DNA from: Bacillota bacterium
GTDB taxonomy: Bacteria > Bacillota > Sulfobacillia > JAIMAT01
Direction: 5' to 3'
Assembly: GCA_029961055.1 (NCBI GenBank)
Contig: JASBVM010000004.1
Location: forward strand, 1 to 64,000
Length of the DNA: 64,000 nucleotides
Shown: positions 48,215 to 57,878 of the stretch, piece by piece
Numbering within the stretch: position 1 is the stretch's first letter
Layout: each line of letters starts with the position of its first letter
Notes under the pieces: model-generated
Told to the model about the DNA's origin: nothing
Seen by the model: the letters and a program-made list of their open reading frames with translations, nothing else
Databases searched by the model: none
Program-made: the position numbers and the translations under genes

Positions 48215-49152
48215 ACATGCCGGACCGCCTCTGAGGCCAGGCGGAGCGCGGCGCGCATGGCTTCCGCCGGGGAGCCGCCGGTGAGGCGGGCGCCGAGCCA
48301 GCCCGCGGCGAAGGCGTCCCCGGCCCCGGTCGTATCCACCACCGGCACCCGCGGCGCCGGTGCCCGTCGCAGGGCGCCCCTGCGGTCGGCCCAGACCGCC
48401 CCGTCCCGCCCCAGCTTGACCACGGCCTCGCCGTACCGGTCGGCCAGCTCCAAGGCCAGCGTCTCGGGTGAGCGCCGGCGACCGCGCCCGCCGCCGAGCA
48501 CCTCCGCCTCTTCGCGGTTGGCGAAGAGGAGCGAGGCACCCCCGCTCCAGCGGAACCAGGACGAGGCCCCTTCCCGCGCGAGGAGAGAGGCTGAGGCGGC
48601 GTCCACGCTGACGCTCATGCCGGCTGCCAGCGCGAGGCGGATCGCCTCCCGGCCGGCGGCGCGCGGGCCCGGATCGAGCAGGACGTACCCGGAGAGGTGG
48701 AGGTGGGCCCCGGGCACGAAGAGGGCGACGGGCAGGTCGGCCGGAGCCAGCGCCAGGTTGGCACCGCGATCGGTGAGCATGCTTCGCTCGCCCTCCGCAT
48801 CGACCAGGAGGACGATCAGGCCGGTGGGCCTGCGGGAGTCGCGGGCGAGATGGACCCGGACGCCCAGGCGGGCGAGCTCGCGCTCCTGGAGGTCGCCGAA
48901 GGGGTCGGCGCCGGCGCGCCCGACGAAGTGGACCTCCAGGGCTGCGCCCGAACGCGCCAGCCAGGCGGCCGTGTTGGCCGCCGACCCCCCCGGCCGGGGC
49001 TCGATGCGGGCCGGCGTGTCGCTTGCCCAGGCCAGGGGAGCCTGGATCCGGACGACGAGGTCGGTGACGAGATCGCCCACCGAGAGCACCCTTCGCGGCC
49101 CCGGCGGCCGGGCCCCGGGAAGGGTCGGCCGGCCGCCTTCCCCCCTGCTCAC
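48196..49152 (-). CDS. psuK: PfkB-family kinase, probable pseudouridine kinase
   Basis: A 318-residue ribokinase-fold kinase with [15 protein letters not shown] (PfkB signature 1) and [18 protein letters not shown] (signature 2 with the catalytic Asp). It overlaps psuG by GTGA, and such kinase-glycosidase pairs degrade pseudouridine: PsuK makes pseudouridine 5'-phosphate, PsuG splits it to uracil and ribose-5-phosphate. The specific substrate is inferred from this pairing. The 20-residue N-terminal extension before VLSVGDL is Arg/Pro-rich. Confidence 0.85.
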   Translation of the reverse strand: MSRGEGGRPTLPGARPPGPRRVLSVGDLVTDLVVRIQAPLAWASDTPARIEPRPGGSAANTAAWLARSGAALEVHFVGRAGADPFGDLQERELARLGVRVHLARDSRRPTGLIVLLVDAEGERSMLTDRGANLALAPADLPVALFVPGAHLHLSGYVLLDPGPRAAGREAIRLALAAGMSVSVDAASASLLAREGASSWFRWSGGASLLFANREEAEVLGGGRGRRRSPETLALELADRYGEAVVKLGRDGAVWADRRGALRRAPAPRVPVVDTTGAGDAFAAGWLGARLTGGSPAEAMRAALRLASEAVRHVGARPV

Positions 49153-50087
49153 GGGCGGGACGGGCGGAGCGGGCGGCCCGCCCAGGCGACGGCGATGCGC
49201 GCGGCCAGCCGGGCGTTGCGGAGGACGATCTCCCGGTTGACGCGCAGGCTCTCGCCGCCCGTCTCCTCATGGAAGCGTTCCAGGAGGAAGGGGGTGACCC
49301 CCTTTCCGCGGATGCCCCGCTCCTCCAGCTCCTTCAGCGCCTCGGCCAGCACCCGGTCGTGGAGGAGCGGGTCCAGCTGCTGCTCGGGCGGGATCGGGTT
49401 GGCGATGACGATGCCCGACTCGCGGGCCAGCTCGAAGTGGGCGGCCAGGAGCGCCGCCGCCTGGTCCTCGCTCTCCACGCTCCAGTCCAGGCTCTGGCCG
49501 CTGTCGGTGAGATAGAAGCCGGGGAAGCGACGCGTCCGCCAGCCTACCACCAGGACACCCAGCGTCTCCAGCCGCTCCAGCGTGGCGGCGACGTCCAGAA
49601 TGGACTTGACCCCGGAGGAGACCACGGCCACGGGCGTCTCGGCGAGCGTGACGAGATCGTTCGACTCGTCCCAGCTCTCGCGGGCGTCCCGGTGGACGCC
49701 GCCCAGCCCGCCGGTGGCGAAGAGCCGGATCCCCGCCTTGGCCGCCAGCCAGGCGGTGCTGGCGACGGTGGTGGCACCGTCGGTGCCCAGGGCGATGGCG
49801 GCTGCCAGGTCGCGGACGCCCAGCTTGGGAACCTCGGGGCGGGCGATCCGGTCCAGTTCCTCCGGCTCCAGCCCGACGGTGGCCACGCCCTCCACCACGC
49901 CGATGGTGGCGGGGACCGCGCCTTCCTCCCGGACGATGGCCTCCAGCTCCCGTGCCACCTCCAGATTCTGCGGCCGCGGCAGGCCGTGGGCGACCAGCGT
50001 CGATTCCAGGGCCACCACGGGGTCGCCCCGCCGGAGCGCCTGTTCCACCTCGGGAGCGACATGGATCACCCGGTTGGTCGGTTGCAC
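49149..50087 (-). CDS. psuG: Pseudouridine-5'-phosphate glycosidase
   Basis: PsuG reversibly cleaves the C-C glycosidic bond of pseudouridine 5'-phosphate. The 312-residue protein has [61 protein letters not shown] and [15 protein letters not shown], all diagnostic. The minus-strand GTG at 50087 follows GGAGGTGA by about nine bases; a GC-rich hairpin lies just upstream of that site. Cotranscribed with psuK. Confidence 0.94.
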   Translation of the reverse strand: MQPTNRVIHVAPEVEQALRRGDPVVALESTLVAHGLPRPQNLEVARELEAIVREEGAVPATIGVVEGVATVGLEPEELDRIARPEVPKLGVRDLAAAIALGTDGATTVASTAWLAAKAGIRLFATGGLGGVHRDARESWDESNDLVTLAETPVAVVSSGVKSILDVAATLERLETLGVLVVGWRTRRFPGFYLTDSGQSLDWSVESEDQAAALLAAHFELARESGIVIANPIPPEQQLDPLLHDRVLAEALKELEERGIRGKGVTPFLLERFHEETGGESLRVNREIVLRNARLAARIAVAWAGRPLRPSRP

Positions 50088-50105
50088 CTTTTCCGTTCAC
50101 CTCCA

Positions 50106-50126
50106 GCCGCCCGCCGGGCGGGCGGC
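50106..50126. terminator. GC-only hairpin between the calcium ATPase gene and psuG
   Basis: A near-perfect palindrome GCCGCCCGCC-G-GGCGGGCGGC lies in the 116-base gap, three bases from the psuG Shine-Dalgarno. It may end the ATPase transcript or affect psuG translation. Confidence 0.4.
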
Positions 50127-50203
50127 GACTCCGACCTAGCCTACCATCCTCGCGGGCGGCTCCGCGGGGGAAGCGGGGGGAGGAGAAGCGGGGGAGGAGG
50201 CGG

Positions 50204-53041
50204 TCAGCCGGCTCCGCCCCGGAGGGCGCGGACCGCGCGGAGGACGGCCTTGCCTCCCTCGCCGAGGAGGAGCACCAGCACGAGGGCGAGGAGGACGACG
50301 GCCCAATCGCCGGGGGAGAGCGCGGCCGTGCCGAAGAGCCAGCGCAGCCACGGCTGCAGAAGGATAGCCAGCCCCAGGAGGGCCGAGAGGCCGACCGCGC
50401 CCAGGAGACTGCGGTTGGCCAGGGGTGCCAGGCGGAAGAGACTCTGCTCGATGGAGCGGGCGTTGAAGGACTGGACCAGCTGGCCGAAGGCCAGGGTGGC
50501 GAAGGCGAGCGACTCCGCCCGCTCCACGGAGCCGGTGGCGTGGCCCCAGGCGAAGACACCCAGGGCCAGGAGCCCGAGGCCCACCCCCTGGACCAGGAGG
50601 AGGGGCGCCATGCTGCCGGCGAAGAGGCTCTCGCGCGGGTCCCGCGGCGGGCGGTCCATCACGTCGGGCTCCGGCGGCTCCATGCCCAGGGCCAGGGCGG
50701 GGAGCGAGTCGGTCACCAGGTTGAGCCACAGGATCTGGACGGGCGTGAGCGGCGAGCCGAGCCCGAAGAGGATGGCCAGGAAGATGGCCGTGATCTCGCC
50801 CACGTTGCAGGAGAGCAGGTAGTAGATGCTCTTGCGGATGTTGGCGTAGATCACGCGCCCCTGCCGGACCGCCTCCACGATGGTGGCGTAGTTGTCGTCG
50901 ACGAGCACCATGTCGGAGGCTTCCCTGGCGACGTCGGTACCGGTCCGGCCCATGGCACAGCCGATGTCGGCGCCCCGGAGCGCGGGCGCGTCGTTGACGC
51001 CGTCGCCCGTGACCGCCACCACCTCACCCCGGGCTTGGAGCGCCCGGACGATGCGGAGCTTGTGCTCCGGGCTGACCCGGGCGTAGACGCGGACCCGGCC
51101 GACCGCCTCGGCCAGGGCGTCGTCGTCCAGCTCCTCCACCTCCCTGCCCGTGAGGAGGCCGGAGCCGGTGCCCCCGCGCGAAAGGGCGGTTTCGGCCCGC
51201 CCGCTGCGGGCGGGCTCCTCCTCGAGCAGGCCCAGCTGCCGGGAGATGGCGGCGGCGGTGGCAGCGTGGTCGCCGGTGACCAGCAGCGTCCGGATGCCGG
51301 CCCGCTGGGCGAGCCGGACGCTCTCCCGGGCCTCGGGGCGGAGAGGATCGGCCATGCCGACCAGGCCGAGGAAGACGAGCCCGCGCTCCACCTGCTCCGC
51401 CTCCATCGGCCCGGGTGAGTGGCTCCACACCCGTTCGGCCACGGCCAGCACCCGCAGCGCCTGCCGGGCCAGCCTCCGGTTGGCCTCCAGCCAGCGCGCC
51501 CGCTCCGGTTCGTCCAGGGGCAAGAGGCCGCTCGGGGTCCGGATCCGGTCGCACAGCGGGAGGAGGAGGTCGGGTGCCCCCTTGGTCAGGGTGCGCCACC
51601 CTCCTTCGGGATCGCGGTGGAGCGTCGTCATCCGCTTCCTGTCGGAGTCGAAGGGGAGCGCGCCCTCGCGGGGCCAGCGGGAGAGGAGGCGGGCCGGGTC
51701 GAGCCCGTTCTCGGCGGCGGCCAGGAGAAGCGCCCCCTCGGTGGGGTCGCCCACCACCTCGGGCATGCCGTCCTCGCCTCGCTCCAGCCGGGCGTCGCTG
51801 GCCAGGCAGGCCGCGGACAAGAGACGGCGGACCGGCTCACGGAGCGCCTCCTCCCCGGGAGAGAGGGGGTGGCCTAGCCGCTCGGACTCGCGCCGGTGAA
51901 CGCCCGCGGGCCGGCCTTCCGGATCGGGCACCAGCAGCTGTTGGACGGTCATCCGGTTCTGGGTGAGCGTGCCGGTCTTGTCGGAGACGATCACCGTCGC
52001 GGTCCCCAGCGTTTCCACGGCCGCCAGTCGGCGCACGATGGCGTTCCGCTCGGCCATGCGCCGGACGCCCAGGGCGAGGACGACGGTGACCACGGCCGGA
52101 AGCCCCTCCGGGATGGCGGCCACGGCCAGGCTGACAGCGGTCAGGAGCATCTCCAGCCAGCCTAGCCCCCGGAGAAGGCCGGCAGCGAGGACGAGCGCGA
52201 CCAGGAAGCCCGCGGCGGCCCCCAGCGTCCGCCCCACCTCGGCCATACGGCGCTGGAGCGGCGTCCGCTCCTCCGGTTCCCGGGCGACCAGCCCGGCAAG
52301 CCGGCCGAAGGCGGTCCGGCTTCCCGTGGCCACCACCACGGCCCGGCCGTTCCCGTAGGTGAGCGTGGTCCCGCTGAAGAGGAGGTTGACCAGGTCGCCG
52401 ACGCCCTCCGGCGGCGGCCCGGTCAGCGGCGCTGCCTGCTTCTCCACCGGGAGCGACTCGCCCGTCAGCGGGGCTTCGTTGACTCGCAGGGCCGTGGCCT
52501 CGATCAGCCGGGCGTCGGCCGGGACGCGGTCGCCTGCCTCCACGTGGATCAGATCCCCGGGCACGAGCTGGCTGCTGGGCACGGTGCGCAGCCGGCCGGC
52601 GCGACAGACGCGGGCGGTGGGAGCCGTCATGCGCCGCAGCGCCGCCAGGGCGGCCGCGGCGCTCTGCTCCTGGCTCGCCCCGATCAAGCCGTTGAGAAGG
52701 ACGACCACGGCGATCACCGCCGTGTCGACCCACTCGCGGAGGAGCGCCGAGAGGAGGGCAGCCGCGAGCAGGATCAAGACCAGGGGCTCCCTGAGCTGGT
52801 CGAGGAAGAGACGGGCGAAGCCGCGCTCGCGCGGCTCGGGCAGCGCATTGGCCCCGTACCGCCGGAGCCTCGATCGCGCCTCGGCCTCGTCCAGCCCCAG
52901 GTCGGGGGAGGTGCCCAGGCGCTCGAACAGTGCCGGGGCGTCCAGCCGTGCGTAGGCGGTCAGCTCGTCCACGACGGACGGGGGTGCCGGCTCGGCAGGC
53001 GCCTCCGCCCGGGTCGGATCCGTACCCTGCTGGCGTTTCAT
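50204..53041 (-). CDS. P-type calcium-transporting ATPase (SERCA-like)
   Basis: A 945-residue P2A ATPase that exports cations, probably Ca2+. Features: cation-ATPase N-domain, LTGES actuator loop, [12 protein letters not shown] phosphorylation site, and [17 protein letters not shown] hinge. Ion-binding residues of SERCA are conserved: PEGL in M4, NVGE in M5 and NLVTDSLPA in M6, so both Ca2+ sites appear present. About ten membrane spans. ATG 53041 is preferred over an upstream frame extension that would be Gly/Pro-rich. It stands alone between psuG and the oxidoreductase operon. Confidence 0.93.
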   Translation of the reverse strand: MKRQQGTDPTRAEAPAEPAPPSVVDELTAYARLDAPALFERLGTSPDLGLDEAEARSRLRRYGANALPEPRERGFARLFLDQLREPLVLILLAAALLSALLREWVDTAVIAVVVLLNGLIGASQEQSAAAALAALRRMTAPTARVCRAGRLRTVPSSQLVPGDLIHVEAGDRVPADARLIEATALRVNEAPLTGESLPVEKQAAPLTGPPPEGVGDLVNLLFSGTTLTYGNGRAVVVATGSRTAFGRLAGLVAREPEERTPLQRRMAEVGRTLGAAAGFLVALVLAAGLLRGLGWLEMLLTAVSLAVAAIPEGLPAVVTVVLALGVRRMAERNAIVRRLAAVETLGTATVIVSDKTGTLTQNRMTVQQLLVPDPEGRPAGVHRRESERLGHPLSPGEEALREPVRRLLSAACLASDARLERGEDGMPEVVGDPTEGALLLAAAENGLDPARLLSRWPREGALPFDSDRKRMTTLHRDPEGGWRTLTKGAPDLLLPLCDRIRTPSGLLPLDEPERARWLEANRRLARQALRVLAVAERVWSHSPGPMEAEQVERGLVFLGLVGMADPLRPEARESVRLAQRAGIRTLLVTGDHAATAAAISRQLGLLEEEPARSGRAETALSRGGTGSGLLTGREVEELDDDALAEAVGRVRVYARVSPEHKLRIVRALQARGEVVAVTGDGVNDAPALRGADIGCAMGRTGTDVAREASDMVLVDDNYATIVEAVRQGRVIYANIRKSIYYLLSCNVGEITAIFLAILFGLGSPLTPVQILWLNLVTDSLPALALGMEPPEPDVMDRPPRDPRESLFAGSMAPLLLVQGVGLGLLALGVFAWGHATGSVERAESLAFATLAFGQLVQSFNARSIEQSLFRLAPLANRSLLGAVGLSALLGLAILLQPWLRWLFGTAALSPGDWAVVLLALVLVLLLGEGGKAVLRAVRALRGGAG

Positions 53042-53172
53042 CGCTGTCCACGCTCCTTGACGTGCCGGCGGGTCGCGGGAGGCTTGCGCGTTCCGCCCGC
53101 CTCCCTCCCCGCAGCATGGCCGGACCGGGGCGCCTCCACACGGGGGGCCTCCACCCCCGGGCGACGGCACAA

Positions 53173-53197
53173 GCCGTGCGCCACCTGGGCGCACGGC
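53173..53197. terminator. Stem-loop between the nrfD-like gene and the calcium ATPase gene
   Basis: A perfect 9-bp stem GCCGTGCGC / GCGCACGGC with a seven-base loop about 90 bases after the NrfD stop (minus strand), followed on that strand by TTGTG. It may end the oxidoreductase operon. The rest of the 244-base gap shows nothing else. Confidence 0.45.
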
Positions 53198-53285
53198 CTG
53201 CGCTCGTCCCGGCGGCCCGGCTTGACCCCGCCCGCCGTCTTCCCAGCCGCCACCGGACCGGAGAGAGCGGCGGGAGGGCCGACCG

Positions 53286-54170
53286 CTAGAGGAGCTTCTG
53301 CGGCACGCCCCCTGCCACGACCAGGAAGCGAAGGTAAAAACCGCCTACCAGCACCAGCACGGACTCCAGCGCCAGCCAGAACGGCTGCCTCAGCACCGGC
53401 GAGAGCGAGCCGACGCGGGTGAGCAGCTGGAAAAGAATGGGCAGGACGAGTCCCGCCCCCACCACCGCCAGCCAGAAGGCGGCGGCGAAAGGTCCACGGA
53501 CCAGGAGCTCGACCGAGAGCCGCGCCGCCTCCGGCCCGTTGGCCGCGAAGTAGAGGAAGAGCGCGAGCAGCACCGCCTCGGTGACCACCAGGCCCAGGTG
53601 GAGTCCCTGGAAGGACTCCACGTCCTTCCAGACCTCCCGCGAGACCAGGAGCCCGCCGAGGAAGGTCGCCGCCATCCCGGTCGAGCAGGCGGAGACGACG
53701 AAGAGGACGGGCAGCAGCGCGCTGTTCCAGAAGGGGATGGCCTGGATGATTCCCAGCAGCACCCCGGTGTAGAGCGCGACGCCCACGGCGAAGATCGCGG
53801 TGAGCGGTGGGAGCCAGCGCGGCCGTCCGAGCCCCACCAGGTAGCCGTAGCCGTCCAGCGCGGAGAGAATCAGGAAGATGCTCAGGATCCACGTGCCCAG
53901 GGTCATGATCGACTCCGGGTGCGTGTAGAGCCCGAGGATGCGGAGGGGGTGCATCCGCCCCGCGCCCAGGTCGAAGACCAGCAGGGCGGTGCCCACGGCC
54001 ACCAGCGGCGTCGCCAGCCAGCGGCCCATGGCGACCAGCACCGGGGAGGTCTTGCCCCGCTCGCCCCACCAGGCGGTCAGGTAGGCCCCCGCGCCCGCCC
54101 CCGCCAGGAAGAGATAGACCATCACCGGCCAACCCCAGATCGTCTGCGTGGTGCCCTGCACGTCCGGCAT
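53286..54170 (-). CDS. NrfD/PsrC-family membrane quinone-interacting subunit
   Basis: The 294-residue protein has about eight or nine hydrophobic helices with the N-terminal VYLFLAGAGAGAYLTAWW and STGMAATFLGGLL segments of NrfD/PsrC proteins. It would anchor the complex in the membrane and exchange electrons with quinone. ATG 54170 is chosen because GGGGGTGA lies about six bases upstream; GTG 54179 is also in frame. It is the last gene of the three-gene operon. Confidence 0.9.
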   Translation of the reverse strand: MPDVQGTTQTIWGWPVMVYLFLAGAGAGAYLTAWWGERGKTSPVLVAMGRWLATPLVAVGTALLVFDLGAGRMHPLRILGLYTHPESIMTLGTWILSIFLILSALDGYGYLVGLGRPRWLPPLTAIFAVGVALYTGVLLGIIQAIPFWNSALLPVLFVVSACSTGMAATFLGGLLVSREVWKDVESFQGLHLGLVVTEAVLLALFLYFAANGPEAARLSVELLVRGPFAAAFWLAVVGAGLVLPILFQLLTRVGSLSPVLRQPFWLALESVLVLVGGFYLRFLVVAGGVPQKLL

Positions 54171-54184
54171 CCGGCTCACCCCCG

Positions 54185-54727
54185 TCAGAAGACGTAGTAG
54201 ACGCTGGGCCTGGTGCCCAGGTCCGGCCGGAGCGGCAGCGCGTGCCGCTCGGCGATGGCCCGGCTCACTTCGCTCCCGGGGTCGTCGAGGTCGCCGAAGA
54301 TGCGCGCGTGGCCGATACAGGTCTCCACGCAGGCGGGCTGGAGCCCCTGCTTCACCCGGCCCGTGCAGAAGATGCACTTGGCCACGGTGCCTTGCGCCTC
54401 GTCGAACTGTCGGGCGCCGTAGGGGCAGGCGGTCATGCAGTAGCGGCAGCCCACGCAGCGCTGGTAGTCCATCTGGACGGTGCCCGTCTCCGGGTCCTGG
54501 TAGGTGGCCCCGGTGGGGCAGACCTTGACACAGGGCGGGTCCTGGCACTGCATGCACTGGACCGGCAGCGTCACCCGGCGGACGGCCGGGAACCTGCCCG
54601 TCTCGAAGCTGCGCAGGTGGACGCCCGATTCGCCCGGCGGCAGGCGGTAGAGCGTCTCGCAGGCCACCGTGCAGGCCGAGCACTGGGCGCACATGGTCAG
54701 GTCGATGAGCATGCCGTAGCGGGCCAC
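54185..54727 (-). CDS. Four-cluster [4Fe-4S] ferredoxin subunit (PsrB/DmsB-like)
   Basis: The 180-residue electron-transfer subunit has sixteen cysteines in four groups: CAQCSACTVAC, CMQCQDPPCVKVC, CVGCRYCMTAC and CIFC...CVETC, enough for four [4Fe-4S] clusters. It relays electrons between the molybdopterin subunit and the membrane subunit. GTG 54727. The upstream molybdopterin gene ends three bases away. Confidence 0.95.
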   Translation of the reverse strand: MARYGMLIDLTMCAQCSACTVACETLYRLPPGESGVHLRSFETGRFPAVRRVTLPVQCMQCQDPPCVKVCPTGATYQDPETGTVQMDYQRCVGCRYCMTACPYGARQFDEAQGTVAKCIFCTGRVKQGLQPACVETCIGHARIFGDLDDPGSEVSRAIAERHALPLRPDLGTRPSVYYVF

Positions 54728-54730
54728 GGC

Positions 54731-56941
54731 TCACACCACCTTTCGCACGGTGACCAGCGTCTCCGCCGTCGCGCAGGCCCCGGAGTAGGGCGCCGAGCGG
54801 ATCGGCGCCAGCGCCGCGTCGGAGGCGCCCTTGCCGTAGGCCAGGCGCTGGGCCGGTGAGATGCAGCCGAAGCCGTGCGCCATCCAGACCGCCTCCGGCA
54901 CGATTCCCTCGGTCACGTGGGCGCGAAGCCGCTCCCGGCCGACCTCGGAGCGGACCTCCACCAGGTCGCCCTCCCGGATACCCAGCGCGCGAGCCCGGCT
55001 GGGGTGGATCCAGAGCTGGTTCTCCGGCATCAGCGCGTGCAGGTAGGCCAGGTTCTCGGTCGAGGTGTGGGTGTGCATGGGCACGTGGCCGGTGATGAGG
55101 CGGAAGTTGGTCTTGCCGTCGGGCTCCACCAGGGGCGGCTCCCAGACCGGCACGGCCGGGCCTCCTGCCTTCTCCATCGCGGAGGAGGCGAGCTCGATCT
55201 TGCCCGAGGGCGTCTTGAGCGCGAGCGGCTGGGGTGGCGAGGGCGGCAGCGGGAGCGTCACCTCGCGCTCCGCCAGATCGGCGGGTTGGAGGCCCAGCGG
55301 GGCCAGCATCGCCCGGTTGTACTGGTCGAGCGTGTAGGAGAAGTAGCCGCCCAGACCGGTGGCCTCCGCCAGCCGGCGGATGATCTCGTCCTCGCCCAGC
55401 GTGTCGTAGAGCGGCCGGATCGCCGGCTGGGGGAGGACCAGCTTGGTCCCGGAGACCTGGACCGGGCCCAGCCGCTCCAGGTAGGTGGACTCGGGAAGGA
55501 CATAGTCGGCGGTGGTCCAGGCGGTGTCGCTCATCTGGTGGTCGATCACCACCACCAGATCGAGCCTGCGGAAGGCCTCGATCACCCGCGCGCCATGAGG
55601 ATAGGCGCGGACCGGATTGGTGTGGTAGACGATCACCGCCCGCACGGGGTAGGGCTTCCCGCTCTCGATCACCTCGGGCAGGACGTGGGCCCGTCCCATC
55701 CCTTTGGCCAACGGCCACTCCGGTCCGCCGGCGCCGTCGAAGCGGGGGAGCTTCGGCGGCTGGGGCGCCGGCTGGAGCAATGGGAGCGACTTCTCGTCGG
55801 GCAGGGGGGAGGGACCCGGCAGCTTCAGCCCGCCCTTCTTCCCCAGGTTGCCCAGGAGGGCGTTGAGGCAGGCCGTGGCCCGGGTGAGGGCGACGCCGTT
55901 CCAGTACATGCCGCCCTGGGGACCGTGCCAGCCGGGGTCGACGAAGGCGGCCGGCGCCGCGGCAGCCAGCCCGCGGGCGATGCGGGCGATGGTGGCGGCG
56001 TCGATGCCCGACCGCTCGGCGGCCCACTCGGGCGTGTAGGGCTGCACCGCCTGGGCCAGCTGGTCGAAGCCGACGCTCTGGGCCACCGCGTCGGGACTGT
56101 ACAGGTGTTCCGCGATCAGCACGTGGATCATGGCCAGGGCCACGGCCAGATCGGTGCCGGGCCGCACGGGCAGCCACTCGTCCGCCACCGCGGCGAAGTC
56201 GCTCAGGCGCGGATCGAGGGCCACCAGGTGGGCGCCGTTGCGGTGCGCGGTCATCAGTCCCTGCACCTGGGGGTTGGAGATCCCGTCGTTGATGCCGCGC
56301 CCGAAGGAGACGTAGTAGCGGGTGTTGGCGTAGTCACCCGAGGGGACCGCGCCGACGGTGGCCACCCAGCCCACGTTGCGGCTGGAGAAGCAGGTGGGCG
56401 CATGGCTCGTCCAGTTGGGCGAGCCGTAGGCGTTCATGAAGCGCTGCTCCCAGCTGGCCAGGACCTCCGGGTGCGTCAGCCAGACCAGCGCCTGGGGGCC
56501 GTCCTTCGCGCGGATCTCCTGGAGCTTCTGGCCGATCTCCTGGAAGGCCTGATCCCAGGAGATGGGGCGGAGCCGGCCCGAGCCGTCCCGTTTGAGCGGC
56601 TGGCGGACGCGGTCGGGGTCGGTGACCACCTGGAGCCCCGCCTGCCCGCGGGCGCAGAGCCTTCCTCGGCTGATCGGGTCGTCGGGGTTGCCGGAGATGC
56701 GGGTGATCTGTCCCTGGGCTACATGGATCAGGATGCCGCAGTGGGTGGAGCACATCTGGCAGATCGACGGCACCAGCCTCTCGGCCACCGGGGTGCGGGG
56801 AGCGGCGGCCCGCGCCTCCGGCAGCGAGCGCGGCCGGTGGACCAGGCTGCCCGCCACCGCGAGACCGGCCACCGTGGCGGCTCCGGCTCCGAGGAAGCGC
56901 CGGCGCGTGATGCGCCGCTCCTGGATGCCGAACTTGCTCAT
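54731..56941 (-). CDS. Molybdopterin oxidoreductase, polysulfide/thiosulfate reductase-like catalytic subunit
   Basis: A 736-residue DMSO-reductase-family enzyme. The N-terminus has a Tat signal (ITRRRFLGAGAATVAGLAV), so it is exported folded. A [4Fe-4S] motif follows (C-x2-C-x3-C in CQMCSTHCG, fourth Cys in RLCARG). The probable molybdenum ligand is the Cys in SHAPTCFSSRNVGW, as in PsrA/PhsA-type enzymes and unlike the Ser of DMSO reductases. With the ferredoxin and NrfD subunits it forms a Psr-like respiratory complex. The electron acceptor (polysulfide, thiosulfate, tetrathionate or other) is not certain. ATG 56941 follows AAGGGGGGGG. Confidence 0.88.
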   Translation of the reverse strand: MSKFGIQERRITRRRFLGAGAATVAGLAVAGSLVHRPRSLPEARAAAPRTPVAERLVPSICQMCSTHCGILIHVAQGQITRISGNPDDPISRGRLCARGQAGLQVVTDPDRVRQPLKRDGSGRLRPISWDQAFQEIGQKLQEIRAKDGPQALVWLTHPEVLASWEQRFMNAYGSPNWTSHAPTCFSSRNVGWVATVGAVPSGDYANTRYYVSFGRGINDGISNPQVQGLMTAHRNGAHLVALDPRLSDFAAVADEWLPVRPGTDLAVALAMIHVLIAEHLYSPDAVAQSVGFDQLAQAVQPYTPEWAAERSGIDAATIARIARGLAAAAPAAFVDPGWHGPQGGMYWNGVALTRATACLNALLGNLGKKGGLKLPGPSPLPDEKSLPLLQPAPQPPKLPRFDGAGGPEWPLAKGMGRAHVLPEVIESGKPYPVRAVIVYHTNPVRAYPHGARVIEAFRRLDLVVVIDHQMSDTAWTTADYVLPESTYLERLGPVQVSGTKLVLPQPAIRPLYDTLGEDEIIRRLAEATGLGGYFSYTLDQYNRAMLAPLGLQPADLAEREVTLPLPPSPPQPLALKTPSGKIELASSAMEKAGGPAVPVWEPPLVEPDGKTNFRLITGHVPMHTHTSTENLAYLHALMPENQLWIHPSRARALGIREGDLVEVRSEVGRERLRAHVTEGIVPEAVWMAHGFGCISPAQRLAYGKGASDAALAPIRSAPYSGACATAETLVTVRKVV

Positions 56942-57310
56942 GAAGCGGACCCCCCCTTGCCGGAAGATCCCTTGCCGGAAGATGACAAGAAGCCGACATT
57001 CGACTGCGCCAGTGTTGCCGATCGCTTTACAGAAACCAGTCTCCTTCACGACGGGACGTGGTGGAATCCGACGCAGGCGGGATCTGGACGCGGAGGGATC
57101 GGGCTTCAGGAACCCCGCGGGGGTTTGTGGGAGAGGTGGCCCGCCGGCCGTGGATCCGCCGGGGACCGGATCGAGCCGGCGGCGAGGAACCGAGGATCGG
57201 TGCTTGACCAGGCGGAATCTGTGCAAAGGGAAAACCGGCTTCCGAGGCGGGCGGGACACGGAGAGACGGGGCAGGCGAGGAAGACGCCGGCCGAGGCAGC
57301 GCTGAACCCG
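56942..57310. other. Intergenic region between the GreA-like gene and the oxidoreductase operon
   Basis: This 369-base stretch holds the leader of the oxidoreductase operon. I see no convincing promoter, no FNR-type site and no gene. Its one notable feature is a 15-bp tandem duplication next to the ribosome site of the catalytic-subunit gene. Confidence 0.5.
56954..56983. repeat. Exact 15-bp tandem duplication beside the oxidoreductase ribosome binding site
   Basis: CCCTTGCCGGAAGAT occurs twice head to tail (56954-56968 and 56969-56983). On the minus (coding) strand each copy contains CAAGGG, part of the ribosome site lying 13 bases before the ATG. This may be a recent slip duplication affecting translation. 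Confidence 0.85.
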
Positions 57311-57820
57311 CTAGGCGGATCCTTCGCCGGCCTTGTCGCCGTCGATGCGGACGATCTCGAAACGAACGATCTCCCCGTCGGGAAGGCGCGCTTCGGCCAC
57401 CTCGCCGGGGCGGCACCCGATCAGCGCCCGTCCCACCGGCGAGTCCGCCGAGATCAGTTCCTCCACGGGACCGCCCTCGGAAGCCCCCACCACGCGGAAA
57501 CGGAGAAGCTCCCCCGTGGACAGGTCGCGCACCTCGATCCGGGAGCCCAGTCCCACGGCCCCCTCGGGCTGGGCGGTGACCACCTCCGCGTTCTGAAGGA
57601 AGGACTCCAGCTCCGCGATCCTCCGCTCCAGGCGGTGGTGCTCGGCCAGCGCCTGCTGGTAGTCCTCGTTGTTGACGAGGTCCCCGAGCTGGCGCGCGGC
57701 GCGGAGCGCGTCCGCCACCTCGCGCCGACCGACGGTCTTCAGACGGCGGAGCTCCTCCTGGATCTGCTGGAGGCCCTCGGGCGTCACCTGAGGCATTCGA
57801 TCACCGGTGTTAACTTTCAT
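57311..57820 (-). CDS. GreA-like transcription elongation factor with altered tip
   Basis: The product (169 residues from ATG 57820, GGAAGG six bases upstream; 161 from ATG 57796) matches GreA: an N-terminal coiled coil (VTPEGLQQIQEELRRLKTVG, RREVADALRAARQLGD) and a C-terminal FKBP-like domain (GSRIEVRDLSTGELL, ISADSPVGRALIGCRPGEV). GreA rescues backtracked RNA polymerase using two acidic residues at the coil tip (GDLxEN). Here the tip reads GDLVNNEDY: the Asp is kept but the Glu is replaced by Asn, so transcript-cleavage activity may be reduced or changed. Confidence 0.82.
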   Translation of the reverse strand: MKVNTGDRMPQVTPEGLQQIQEELRRLKTVGRREVADALRAARQLGDLVNNEDYQQALAEHHRLERRIAELESFLQNAEVVTAQPEGAVGLGSRIEVRDLSTGELLRFRVVGASEGGPVEELISADSPVGRALIGCRPGEVAEARLPDGEIVRFEIVRIDGDKAGEGSA

Positions 57821-57878
57821 GGACGCCTTCCGGTATCCTGCTGCGGCCACTCCGGCCCTCCGGCCGGCCTGCCGGGGC

